From contig MGNQ01000008.1 in NCBI GenBank assembly GCA_001796865.1, forward strand, positions 1,071 to 6,172: a stretch of DNA of 5,102 nucleotides, in the 5' to 3' direction. Positions 1 to 4,774 of the stretch are shown here, piece after piece. This DNA comes from Chloroflexi bacterium RBG_16_56_11 (GTDB lineage: Bacteria; Chloroflexota; Dehalococcoidia; Dehalococcoidales; RBG-16-60-22). Below the pieces are notes generated by a model. It did no database searches. It worked only from the letters and a program-made list of their open reading frames with translations, and was not told the DNA's origin. Each line of letters opens with the position of its first letter. The first letter of the stretch is position 1. The position numbers were made by a program, and so were the translations under genes.

Positions 1-1057
1 CAACAAGGACATCCTATCAGCGGAGCAGGCCAAGCTGATGCGCGACTTCTGTTACGAGCAGGGCATACGCTACTTCGAGGTCGGGCAGATGGGCATCGAG
101 CATGTCATCCTGCCGGAGATGGGGCTGGTTCTCCCCGGGGACGTCGTCGTCGGGGCGGACTCGCATACCTGCACCTACGGCGCCCTCGGGGCCTTCGCCA
201 CCGGCATGGGTTCGACGGATATCGCCGCCGCCATGGCCACCGGGGACATCTGGATGAAGGTGCCGCCCACCATTAAGTTCGTTTTTCACGGCAAGCTGGG
301 CAAATGGGTCGGCGGTAAAGACCTCATCCTCTACACCATCGGCAATATCGGCGTCGACGGGGCGATTTACTCGGCCATGGAGTTTACCGGCGAGGCAATC
401 GACGAGCTTTCCATGGACTCTCGTTTCACCATGGCCAACATGGCTGTCGAGGCGGGCGGCAAGGCCGGGCTCTTCCGCGTCGACAATCGGACGCAACTTT
501 ACATAAAGTCCAGGGCGAAGCGTTCCTATCTGGTCTATGAGCCTGACGGCGACGCCGCTTATGCCCGGACCATCGAGTATGACGTGTCCGCCATCCAGCC
601 CCAGGTCTCGCTGCCGCACTCACCCGCCAACGTCCGGCCGGTCAGCCAGGTTGGGAATATAGAAATAAATCAGGCCGTTATTGGCAGTTGTACCAATGGC
701 CGCATTGAAGACCTGCGCCTGGCCGCCCAGGTTTTAAAAAAGCACAAGGTGCACCCGAGGGTCCGCTGCATCATCGTCCCGGGTTCGCAGCAGGTATACC
801 TGGACGCCCTCGGTGAGGGCCTTATCGAAACGTTTGTCCGGGCCGGGGCCGCCGTCAGCACTCCCACCTGCGGCCCGTGCCTGGGCGGACACATGGGGGT
901 CCTCGCTGCCGGCGAGCGCTGTGTCTCGACCACCAACCGCAATTTCGTCGGCCGGATGGGCAGCACGAAGTCCGAGGTCTACCTGGCCAACCCGGCCGTC
1001 GCCGCGGCCAGCGCCGTGGCCGGTAGAATAGTAAGTCCGGACGAAATTATGAAATAG
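1..1057 (+). CDS. leuC: 3-isopropylmalate dehydratase large subunit, 5'-truncated by the window edge
   Basis: This is the large, iron-sulfur-bearing subunit of isopropylmalate isomerase, which with LeuD interconverts 2- and 3-isopropylmalate in the cytoplasm. The frame is open from base 2, the first complete codon, to a TAG at 1055-1057, giving 351 visible residues. Relatives of this type are about 415-420 residues, so I estimate that some 65-70 N-terminal residues lie outside the window. Visible signatures are GADSHTCTYG with GAFATGMGSTD, and the three 4Fe-4S cysteine ligands: one in GSCTNG (codon 689-691) and two in CGPCLGG (codons 869-871 and 878-880). Their spacing of 60 and 3 residues is that of the aconitase superfamily. 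The ATG at 38-40 is internal and not the real start. The short, archaeal/HACN-like form can act on isopropylmalate and often also on citramalate derivatives, which fits the downstream cimA. leuD is not adjacent: about 2 kb of accessory genes lie between. Confidence 0.96.
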   Translation, partial: NKDILSAEQAKLMRDFCYEQGIRYFEVGQMGIEHVILPEMGLVLPGDVVVGADSHTCTYGALGAFATGMGSTDIAAAMATGDIWMKVPPTIKFVFHGKLGKWVGGKDLILYTIGNIGVDGAIYSAMEFTGEAIDELSMDSRFTMANMAVEAGGKAGLFRVDNRTQLYIKSRAKRSYLVYEPDGDAAYARTIEYDVSAIQPQVSLPHSPANVRPVSQVGNIEINQAVIGSCTNGRIEDLRLAAQVLKKHKVHPRVRCIIVPGSQQVYLDALGEGLIETFVRAGAAVSTPTCGPCLGGHMGVLAAGERCVSTTNRNFVGRMGSTKSEVYLANPAVAAASAVAGRIVSPDEIMK

Positions 1058-1111
1058 TTGTCATCCCGAGCCAACTTATATTGTCATCCTGAGCGAAGCG
1101 AAGGATCTCAG
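1058..1111. repeat. Intergenic repeat with two TTGTCATCCYGAG units and a small palindrome
   Basis: Immediately after the leuC stop, the 13-mer TTGTCATCC[C/T]GAG occurs at 1058-1070 and again at 1081-1093. The second unit continues as CGAAGCGAAGGATCTCAG. Within it ATCCT (1086-1090) is complementary to AGGAT (1102-1106), and CTGAG (1089-1093) to CTCAG (1107-1111), so two overlapping, alternative small hairpins are possible. From memory, the unit resembles a short dispersed repeat found between genes in many bacterial genomes, including Chloroflexota. Only the two units here can be shown from this window. There is no T-run after either stem, so I do not call a terminator. Confidence 0.6.
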
Positions 1112-1148
1112 TGGTGTGGGGTACTCAAACATGGGGTTAAAATAAAAA

Positions 1149-1664
1149 ATGAAAATAACGATTCGCGAATATCGGGAGGCTGACTACGCCGCCTGCCGTT
1201 CTCTTTACGGCGAGCTGGCGCAACATCATGCGGAGATTTACGAAGATCCCTCGATTGCCGGCGACGACCCGGGTCGTGGGTTTGATGTATGTCTGAAAAG
1301 GACAGACCGGCGAGGCTCATGGATAGCCGAATGTCACGGTCGGGTGGTTGGATTTGCCGGTCTGCTCGACGTCGTGGGTCAACAAAGTGTCGCGGAAATC
1401 GAACCGCTGGTCGTGACGGCGGGCGTGCGTGACGAAGGAATCGGCTCTGACCTTGTCGGTCACATAAGAAGCGAAGCTAAAAAATTGGGCTTCAAATTCC
1501 TTTCCGTCCGGCCTGAACTACGCAATGAGCGGGCTTTTCAGCTCTACGTCAGGCTCGGTTTTACTCTTGTCGGCGGTGTGGAACTTTTTCAAGATTTAGC
1601 GCCGGACCGTGGTAGAACATGGCGGTCCGGGATAGAAATCTTAGGGCAAAAACTAAATTATTGA
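1149..1664 (+). CDS. GNAT-family N-acetyltransferase
   Basis: This 171-residue protein is a single GCN5-related N-acetyltransferase domain, expected to move an acetyl group from acetyl-CoA to an amine. The substrate cannot be read from the sequence. The N-terminus MKITIREYREADYAAC is a typical first strand and helix. The acetyl-CoA pyrophosphate-binding motif A is seen as VRDEGIGSDL at residues 93-102, after the strand EIEPLVV. The C-terminal motif B is NERAFQLYVRLGF at residues 126-138. Length is normal for the family. The ATG at 1149 has only a weak GGGG (1133-1136) some 12 nt upstream, so translation may be modest. The TGA stop at 1662-1664 shows that UGA is used as a normal stop here. The gene sits between two intergenic repeats and has no evident link to leucine synthesis, so it looks like a passenger. 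Confidence 0.9.
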   Translation: MKITIREYREADYAACRSLYGELAQHHAEIYEDPSIAGDDPGRGFDVCLKRTDRRGSWIAECHGRVVGFAGLLDVVGQQSVAEIEPLVVTAGVRDEGIGSDLVGHIRSEAKKLGFKFLSVRPELRNERAFQLYVRLGFTLVGGVELFQDLAPDRGRTWRSGIEILGQKLNY

Positions 1665-1666
1665 TT

Positions 1667-1695
1667 TTGTCATTCCCGCGCAGGCGGGAATCCAG
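1667..1695. repeat. Palindromic intergenic repeat (ATTCCCGC/GCGGGAAT)
   Basis: A perfect 8-bp inverted repeat, ATTCCCGC (1672-1679) and GCGGGAAT (1684-1691), encloses a GCAG loop. It is preceded by TTGTC and followed by CCAG. It resembles, from memory, the widespread small repeat family of which neisserial dRS3 (ATTCCC-N8-GGGAAT) is the best-known example. The same TTGTCAT opening is seen in the repeat at 1058-1111. Neither strand has a T-run directly after the stem, so it is not a standard intrinsic terminator, although the transcript could fold here and affect mRNA stability. Confidence 0.7.
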
Positions 1696-1745
1696 GAGTG
1701 GAAATGGAAGCGTCACTGATATTGGCCGCTTGTTACGGCAACAAA

Positions 1746-1753
1746 GGGGGTGA
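1746..1753 (+). promoter_or_regulatory. Ribosome binding site of the alkyltransferase-like gene
   Basis: GGGGGTGA matches seven of eight bases of the ideal GGAGGTGA and ends six bases before the ATG at 1760. An in-frame TGA at 1751-1753 rules out an ATG or GTG start further upstream. The strong site suggests that the UGA-interrupted gene behind it is still translated, or was until recently. Confidence 0.75.
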
Positions 1754-1759
1754 GATCTG

Positions 1760-2248
1760 ATGGCAACACTGCGTTTGAGCTGGCGAGAAAAGCTCGCTAC
1801 GACCGCCGTAAAAAACCATTTGCCCCGAGTCATCGAGGTCGATGAGAAGATGAGCAAAAAGTGGGGCGAGGGCACCTGTGTCATCCCGTCCCCGCTGGAG
1901 GTCGACGCCCTCATGAAAAGCGTCCCGGCCGGTAAGCTCATCACCATCAACCAGATACGCGAGATAATGGCGCGAAGGTACAACGCCACTTTCGGCTGAC
2001 CCATCACCACCGGCATTTTTGCCGGCATCGCGGCCCGTGCGGCCGGGGAAGATCTGGCGGAGGGAAAGAAAGACATCACGCCCTACTGGCGGACACTCAA
2101 GGGCAAAGGCGAGCTCAACGAGAAGTACCCGGGCGGGGTAACGGCCCAGGCGGCCAAACTCAAGGCTGAAGGCCACGAGATAGAAATGGATAAAACAGGC
2201 AAGCCGAAGAGGGTGAAGGGGTGGGAGGAGAAGCTGGTGGAGGTGTAA
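1760..2248 (+). CDS. Alkyltransferase-like (MGMT-fold) protein with in-frame UGA at codon 80: selenoprotein candidate or nonsense-interrupted gene
   Basis: Read through a single TGA (1997-1999), this frame gives a 162-residue protein of the MGMT/alkyltransferase-like DNA-binding family, ending at TAA 2246-2248. The N-terminal half has SWREKL (7-12), KMSKKWGEGT (30-39) and VPAGKLITINQIRE (55-68), the winged-helix region. The second half begins PITTGIFAGIAARAA (81-95), followed by ITPYWRTLK (106-114), GELNEKYPGG (117-126) and AEGHEIE. The methyltransferase active-site PCHR is replaced by PYWR (108-111), so the usual alkyl-acceptor Cys is absent, as in ATL proteins that bind lesions without repairing them. 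I recall relatives carrying Cys-Pro-x-Thr-Thr-Gly-Ile-Phe, so the UGA stands at that Cys. Frame, composition and motifs are intact on both sides, so this is not a frameshift. One oddity: Gly88 stands where I recall Trp (IFAWIAA). Family assignment is firm; selenocysteine versus nonsense mutation is undecided. If UGA terminates, the product is 79 residues without the conserved C-terminal half. Confidence 0.75.
2022..2046 (+). promoter_or_regulatory. SECIS-like stem-loop downstream of the in-frame UGA (candidate)
   Basis: By hand, CCGGC (2022-2026) pairs with GGCCGG positions 2042-2046. A2027 and U2028 bulge, CGC (2029-2031) pairs with GCG (2039-2041), and the loop 2032-2038 reads GGCCCGU, where G2032 and U2038 could add a wobble pair. 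A bulged U, three base pairs and a loop opening with GG is the arrangement of the E. coli fdhF SECIS upper stem. The loop starts 32 nt after the UGA, farther than in fdhF (about 18 nt by my count) but inside the range I recall for bacterial SECIS elements. The region is GC-rich, so hairpins arise easily by chance, and a competing hairpin (2010-2025) shares bases 2022-2025. Confidence 0.3.
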
Positions 2249-2252
2249 GGAG
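2247..2252 (+). promoter_or_regulatory. Ribosome binding site fixing a TTG start
   Basis: AAGGAG overlaps the TAA stop of the alkyltransferase-like gene and lies six bases before TTG at 2259. The nearby GTG at 2252-2254 is in another frame that stops within eight codons, so TTG 2259 is the best start for the next gene. Confidence 0.65.
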
Positions 2253-2258
2253 TGAATA

Positions 2259-2717
2259 TTGTCCGTAATAAATAATCGCATACCATGTTCGTTAGCAGAA
2301 ACAGAGTGTCTTAAGAGTTATTTGTCCGAAACACCTGTTTCTTGGCTGATAAAATGTATTGGCAGTGGCGCTAAGGTATCAAAAGGTGAAATCAAATCAC
2401 TCACAGAAATAGGACAACTCAGAACGATCTGGAGTACTCTTGGTAACATAGACAAGAGCCCAGATAAATTTATGATATTTGAGGTTTTACCAGCATTACT
2501 TAATCATGACTGTGGCGATATCAAAACCTTAAAGCTAATAGAGATGTATAAGAGCTTAATTGATTGTTATAAACTGGATATAATAATTACGCTCCTAGAA
2601 AAGGATAGCAATTATATCATTTGTGATGGAAATAAACGAGCGGTGGCATGTTATCAATACGCCTCTAAAAACGGGAATAATGATTTGACTCTACCAGTGT
2701 ATATTATTACTCAATGA
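2259..2717 (+). CDS. Uncharacterised protein with a ParB-like DGNKRA motif, coupled to hicA
   Basis: I do not recognise this 152-residue protein with confidence. The C-terminal part, a helical stretch (about 90-115), then YIICDGNKRAVACYQYA (119-135) and LPVYIIT (145-151), follows the pattern of the ParB/sulfiredoxin-like fold, in which a D-G-x-x-R-x-x-A loop binds a nucleotide or phosphate. The N-terminal half (residues 1-80) has no motif I can name. There is no signal peptide or membrane segment. The start is TTG with a well-spaced AAGGAG. Composition is strikingly different from its neighbours: about 36% GC over 2281-2700 against about 58% in leuD, a sign of acquisition from elsewhere. It starts 10 bases after the preceding gene and its stop overlaps the hicA start (ATGA), so it is probably co-translated with the toxin. 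It could be an extra partner of the toxin-antitoxin pair or an unrelated passenger; the sequence does not decide. Confidence 0.75.
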   Translation: MSVINNRIPCSLAETECLKSYLSETPVSWLIKCIGSGAKVSKGEIKSLTEIGQLRTIWSTLGNIDKSPDKFMIFEVLPALLNHDCGDIKTLKLIEMYKSLIDCYKLDIIITLLEKDSNYIICDGNKRAVACYQYASKNGNNDLTLPVYIITQ

Positions 2718-2902
2718 AAGTCCGTAATATGATTAAAATGATTGAGGAAGATGGTTGGTATCTTATAGCGACTCGTGGCAGTCATCGCCAGTATAAACAT
2801 CCGATAAAGCCGGGGCGTGTAACTATCGCAGGTAATTTTAATCATGAGTTAGCACCCGGTACGTTGAGTAGTATTTTTAAGCAAGCAGGATTGAAGGAGT
2901 AG
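2714..2902 (+). CDS. hicA: HicA-type mRNA interferase toxin
   Basis: This 62-residue protein is a HicA toxin, a small dsRBD-like ribonuclease that cleaves mRNA and is held inactive by HicB. The family signature is complete: an N-terminal helix ending in EEDGWYLI (11-18), then RGSHRQYKHP (21-30) with the catalytic His24, the strand GRVTIAG (34-40), and the C-terminal ELAPGTLSSIFKQAGL (45-60). Length is standard, and no key residue is missing, so the toxin looks active. No Shine-Dalgarno sequence precedes the ATG. Instead the ATG overlaps the upstream stop as ATGA, so translation probably depends on re-initiation from the ParB-like gene. That arrangement would keep toxin output low relative to hicB, which has its own strong site. 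Confidence 0.93.
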   Translation: MKVRNMIKMIEEDGWYLIATRGSHRQYKHPIKPGRVTIAGNFNHELAPGTLSSIFKQAGLKE

Positions 2903-2906
2903 AGAA

Positions 2907-3116
2907 ATGCATAAATACCTCGTCATCTATGAAAAAGCCAACGATAATTACTCCGCTTACTCACCGGATATACCGGGCTGTATCGCTACGGGAAAGACCC
3001 GTCGAGAGGTAGAGAAGAATATCAAAGATGCGATAAATCTGCATATCATGGGGCTGAAGGAGGACGGACTGCCCGTGCCCGAACCGTCATCATTTACCGA
3101 ATATGTCGAAGTCTAA
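2907..3116 (+). CDS. hicB: HicB-type antitoxin, short form
   Basis: This 69-residue protein is the HicB antitoxin that binds and masks HicA. The partial RNase-H-like fold is seen as the opening strand MHKYLVIYEKANDNYSAYSP, the loop DIPGCIATGKT (21-31), the helix RREVEKNIKDAINLHIMGLKEDG and the ending LPVPEPS. It stops there, so the C-terminal HTH or ribbon-helix-helix DNA-binding domain of longer HicB proteins is absent and direct autoregulation by HicB alone is unlikely. A strong GAAGGAG (2893-2899) lies seven bases before the ATG, within the end of hicA. The gene is about 50% GC, nearer the host genes than the ParB-like gene is. The order, toxin then antitoxin, is usual for hicAB. Confidence 0.93.
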   Translation: MHKYLVIYEKANDNYSAYSPDIPGCIATGKTRREVEKNIKDAINLHIMGLKEDGLPVPEPSSFTEYVEV

Positions 3117-3120
3117 GGAG
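3115..3120 (+). promoter_or_regulatory. leuD ribosome binding site overlapping the hicB stop codon
   Basis: AAGGAG lies four bases before the leuD ATG at 3125, and its first two bases are the last two of the hicB TAA stop (3114-3116). Ribosomes finishing hicB therefore stop on the leuD initiation site, which suggests translational coupling of antitoxin and leuD. It may also mark the downstream edge of the accessory block. Confidence 0.7.
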
Positions 3121-3124
3121 ACAC

Positions 3125-3628
3125 ATGAAACTAAAAGGGAAAGTCTTTAAATACGGCGCGGATATCAATACCGATGTCATCATCCCCGCCCGCTACCTGA
3201 ACATCTCCGATCCCGACCAGCTCGCCGGGCACTGCATGGAGGACATCGACGCCGAGTTCGTCGATAAGGTCAAGCCTGGCGATATCATTGTCGCCGCGAC
3301 GAACTTCGGTTGCGGTTCCTCGCGGGAACACGCCCCGCTTGCCATCAAGGCGGCCGGTGTCTCCTGTGTTATCGCCGCGAGCTTCGCCCGTATCTTTTTC
3401 CGCAATGCCATCAACATCGGCCTGCCGCTGCTCGAGTGCCCGGAGGCAGTCGATGGCACCGCGGCCGGTGATGTCTTGGAGGTCGACCTCGAAAAAGGCG
3501 AAATCAAAAATGTTACCAGCGGCAAGGTGTTTATGGCTAAGCCTTACCCGGAGTTCATGGCGGAGCTTATCGCGGCGGGCGGGCTGATTGAATATACCAG
3601 GAGAAGGCTGGCAGAATCCAGGGATTAG
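3125..3628 (+). CDS. leuD: 3-isopropylmalate dehydratase small subunit
   Basis: This 167-residue protein is the small swivelling subunit that completes the LeuC active site. It is of the short, archaeal/HACN-like type, matching the LeuC form upstream. Visible signatures are the N-terminal FKYGADINTDVIIPARYLN (8-26), in which the YLN segment lies in the substrate-specificity loop, and FGCGSSREHAPLAIKAAG (61-78), whose SSR binds substrate. It continues with the SFARIFFRNAINIGLPLLE core. Length is complete. The start is ATG with AAGGAG four bases upstream. The gene ends in TAG and leaves a 48-base gap to the leuB start. Its separation from leuC by five accessory genes is unusual; the two are normally adjacent and made in equal amounts. 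Confidence 0.97.
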   Translation: MKLKGKVFKYGADINTDVIIPARYLNISDPDQLAGHCMEDIDAEFVDKVKPGDIIVAATNFGCGSSREHAPLAIKAAGVSCVIAASFARIFFRNAINIGLPLLECPEAVDGTAAGDVLEVDLEKGEIKNVTSGKVFMAKPYPEFMAELIAAGGLIEYTRRRLAESRD

Positions 3629-3665
3629 CACAACAGAATCATTACGCCTTGAATGATAGATAGTT

Positions 3666-3670
3666 GGAGG
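3666..3670 (+). promoter_or_regulatory. leuB ribosome binding site supporting the GTG start
   Basis: GGAGG lies six bases before GTG 3677. The in-frame ATG at 3653 would add eight residues (MIDSWRTR) but has no Shine-Dalgarno sequence, and the family normally begins just before the LPGDG strand, so GTG is preferred. Confidence 0.8.
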
Positions 3671-3676
3671 ACTCGA

Positions 3677-4774
3677 GTGGACTTTAAACTGGTGGTTTTA
3701 CCCGGTGACGGCGTCGGCCCGGAGGTGGTCGCTGAAGCGATAAAAACGCTGGAAGCGGTAAGCAAGAAATTCGGGCATAACTTTAGACTCGACCGCAGGT
3801 TGGTAGGCGGCGCCTCCATAGATGCCGAAGGCGTGGCCGTATCGGAGGAGACGGTCACAAGGTGTCAAAAAGCGGATGCTGTGCTGCTCGGTGCGGTCGG
3901 CGGCCCGAAGTGGGATGACCCCCTGGCTAAAGTCCGGCCCGAGGACGGCCTGCTGGAGCTGAGGAAAAGGCTTGGACTATTCGCCAATCTCCGCCCGGTG
4001 AAAGTCTTCCCCATGCTCGTCGATGCCTCCAACCTTAAGCCCCAGATCATTGAAGGCGTCGACTTCATCTTTGTCCGCGAGCTCATCGGAGGCCTCTATT
4101 TCGGACGGCCCAAACGGCGCTGGCAGACGAGCCGGGGGAGACGCGCTGTTGACTCCATGGCATACTCCGAGCAGGAGATTGAACGTATCGTCAGGGTCGG
4201 CTTCGAGCTGGCGCAGCGCCGGCAGAGGAAACTGATTTCGGTGGACAAGGCCAACGTGCTCGAATCATCCCGGCTATGGCGGCAGGTGGCTATCGAGGTA
4301 GCCAGGGACTATCCGGACGTCAGCCTGGAACACATGCTGGTCGACGCCTGCTCCATGAGGCTCATTCAGAATCCCAGGTATCTTGATGTCCTGGTGACGG
4401 AAAATACCTTCGGGGATATTCTTACTGACGAGGCGTCGATGCTGGCGGGCTCGATGGGGATGCTGCCCTCGGCCAGCCTGGCGGGGGTGCCGCAATCGGG
4501 TGTCAGGACTTTCGGTCTGTATGAGCCCATTCACGGCAGCGCCCCGCGCCACGCCGGAAAGAACGAAGTCAATCCCATCGCCACTGTCCTCAGCGCCGCG
4601 ATGATGCTACGCTATTCGCTCGCCAGGGAAAAAGAGGCGGAAGCAGTGGAAAAGGCTGTGGAAAACGTATTGGATGACGGTTACCGCACCTATGATATAA
4701 TGAGCGAGGGCAAAACAAAGGTAGGGACGGCGGAGATGGGTGACTTGATTGCCCGAAAGGTGAGTGGACAGTAA
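3677..4774 (+). CDS. leuB: 3-isopropylmalate dehydrogenase
   Basis: This 365-residue, NAD-dependent enzyme oxidises and decarboxylates 3-isopropylmalate to 2-oxoisocaproate; with citramalate-derived substrate it yields 2-oxobutyrate. Signatures in order are LVVLPGDGVGPEVV at the N-terminus; GAVGGPKWD; LLELRKRLGLFANLRPVK with the substrate-binding arginines; ELIGGLYFG with the catalytic Tyr141; DKANVLESSRLWR with the catalytic Lys191; the metal-binding Asp223 (VDACSM), Asp247 (TFGDI) and Asp251 (LTDEA); and LYEPIHGSAPRHAGKNEVNPIAT for NAD binding. The aspartate spacing (24 and 4) agrees with well-studied LeuB proteins. Length is normal and nothing is missing. GTG 3677 was chosen as the start over ATG 3653 because of its GGAGG. 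The stop is directly followed by the cimA start with no gap. Confidence 0.97.
   Translation: MDFKLVVLPGDGVGPEVVAEAIKTLEAVSKKFGHNFRLDRRLVGGASIDAEGVAVSEETVTRCQKADAVLLGAVGGPKWDDPLAKVRPEDGLLELRKRLGLFANLRPVKVFPMLVDASNLKPQIIEGVDFIFVRELIGGLYFGRPKRRWQTSRGRRAVDSMAYSEQEIERIVRVGFELAQRRQRKLISVDKANVLESSRLWRQVAIEVARDYPDVSLEHMLVDACSMRLIQNPRYLDVLVTENTFGDILTDEASMLAGSMGMLPSASLAGVPQSGVRTFGLYEPIHGSAPRHAGKNEVNPIATVLSAAMMLRYSLAREKEAEAVEKAVENVLDDGYRTYDIMSEGKTKVGTAEMGDLIARKVSGQ

Noticed and set aside
17..619. 200-codon minus-strand frame over leuC
   Set aside because: It lies opposite a clearly coding leuC region and shows no recognisable domain; another composition shadow.
1672..1691. ATTCCCGC/GCGGGAAT palindrome as an intrinsic terminator
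   Set aside because: There is no T-run after the stem on either strand; it fits a dispersed repeat better.
1730..1744. TTGTT/AACAA inverted repeat before the alkyltransferase-like gene as an operator
   Set aside because: Five-base arms with a five-base loop are expected by chance, and no matching regulator is visible.
1997..1999. UGA read as Trp or Gly through a changed genetic code
   Set aside because: Two other genes here end at TGA (1662-1664 and 2715-2717), the long enzymes contain no internal TGA, and Trp is encoded by TGG throughout.
1990..2005. Frameshift as the cause of the stop in the alkyltransferase-like gene
   Set aside because: The conserved motifs before and after the TGA are in the same reading frame, so a base gain or loss is not needed.
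2010..2025. Perfect six-pair hairpin CCGGCA-TTTT-TGCCGG as terminator or as the SECIS element
   Set aside because: No T-run follows the stem, so it is not a terminator, and the all-U loop lacks the G expected in a SECIS loop. It remains a competitor of the 2022-2046 fold.
1733..2281. Long open frame on the minus strand opposite the alkyltransferase-like gene (182 codons)
   Set aside because: It has no family-like motif, while the + strand frame shows clear conserved motifs on both sides of the UGA. It is a GC-rich shadow.
3638..3657. Six-pair inverted repeat ATCATT/AATGAT between leuD and leuB
   Set aside because: The stem is AT-rich and short with an eight-base loop and no T-run; weak evidence for attenuation or termination.
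3653..3676. ATG 3653 as the leuB start
   Set aside because: No ribosome binding site precedes it, and GTG 3677 has GGAGG at ideal spacing and gives the usual N-terminus.
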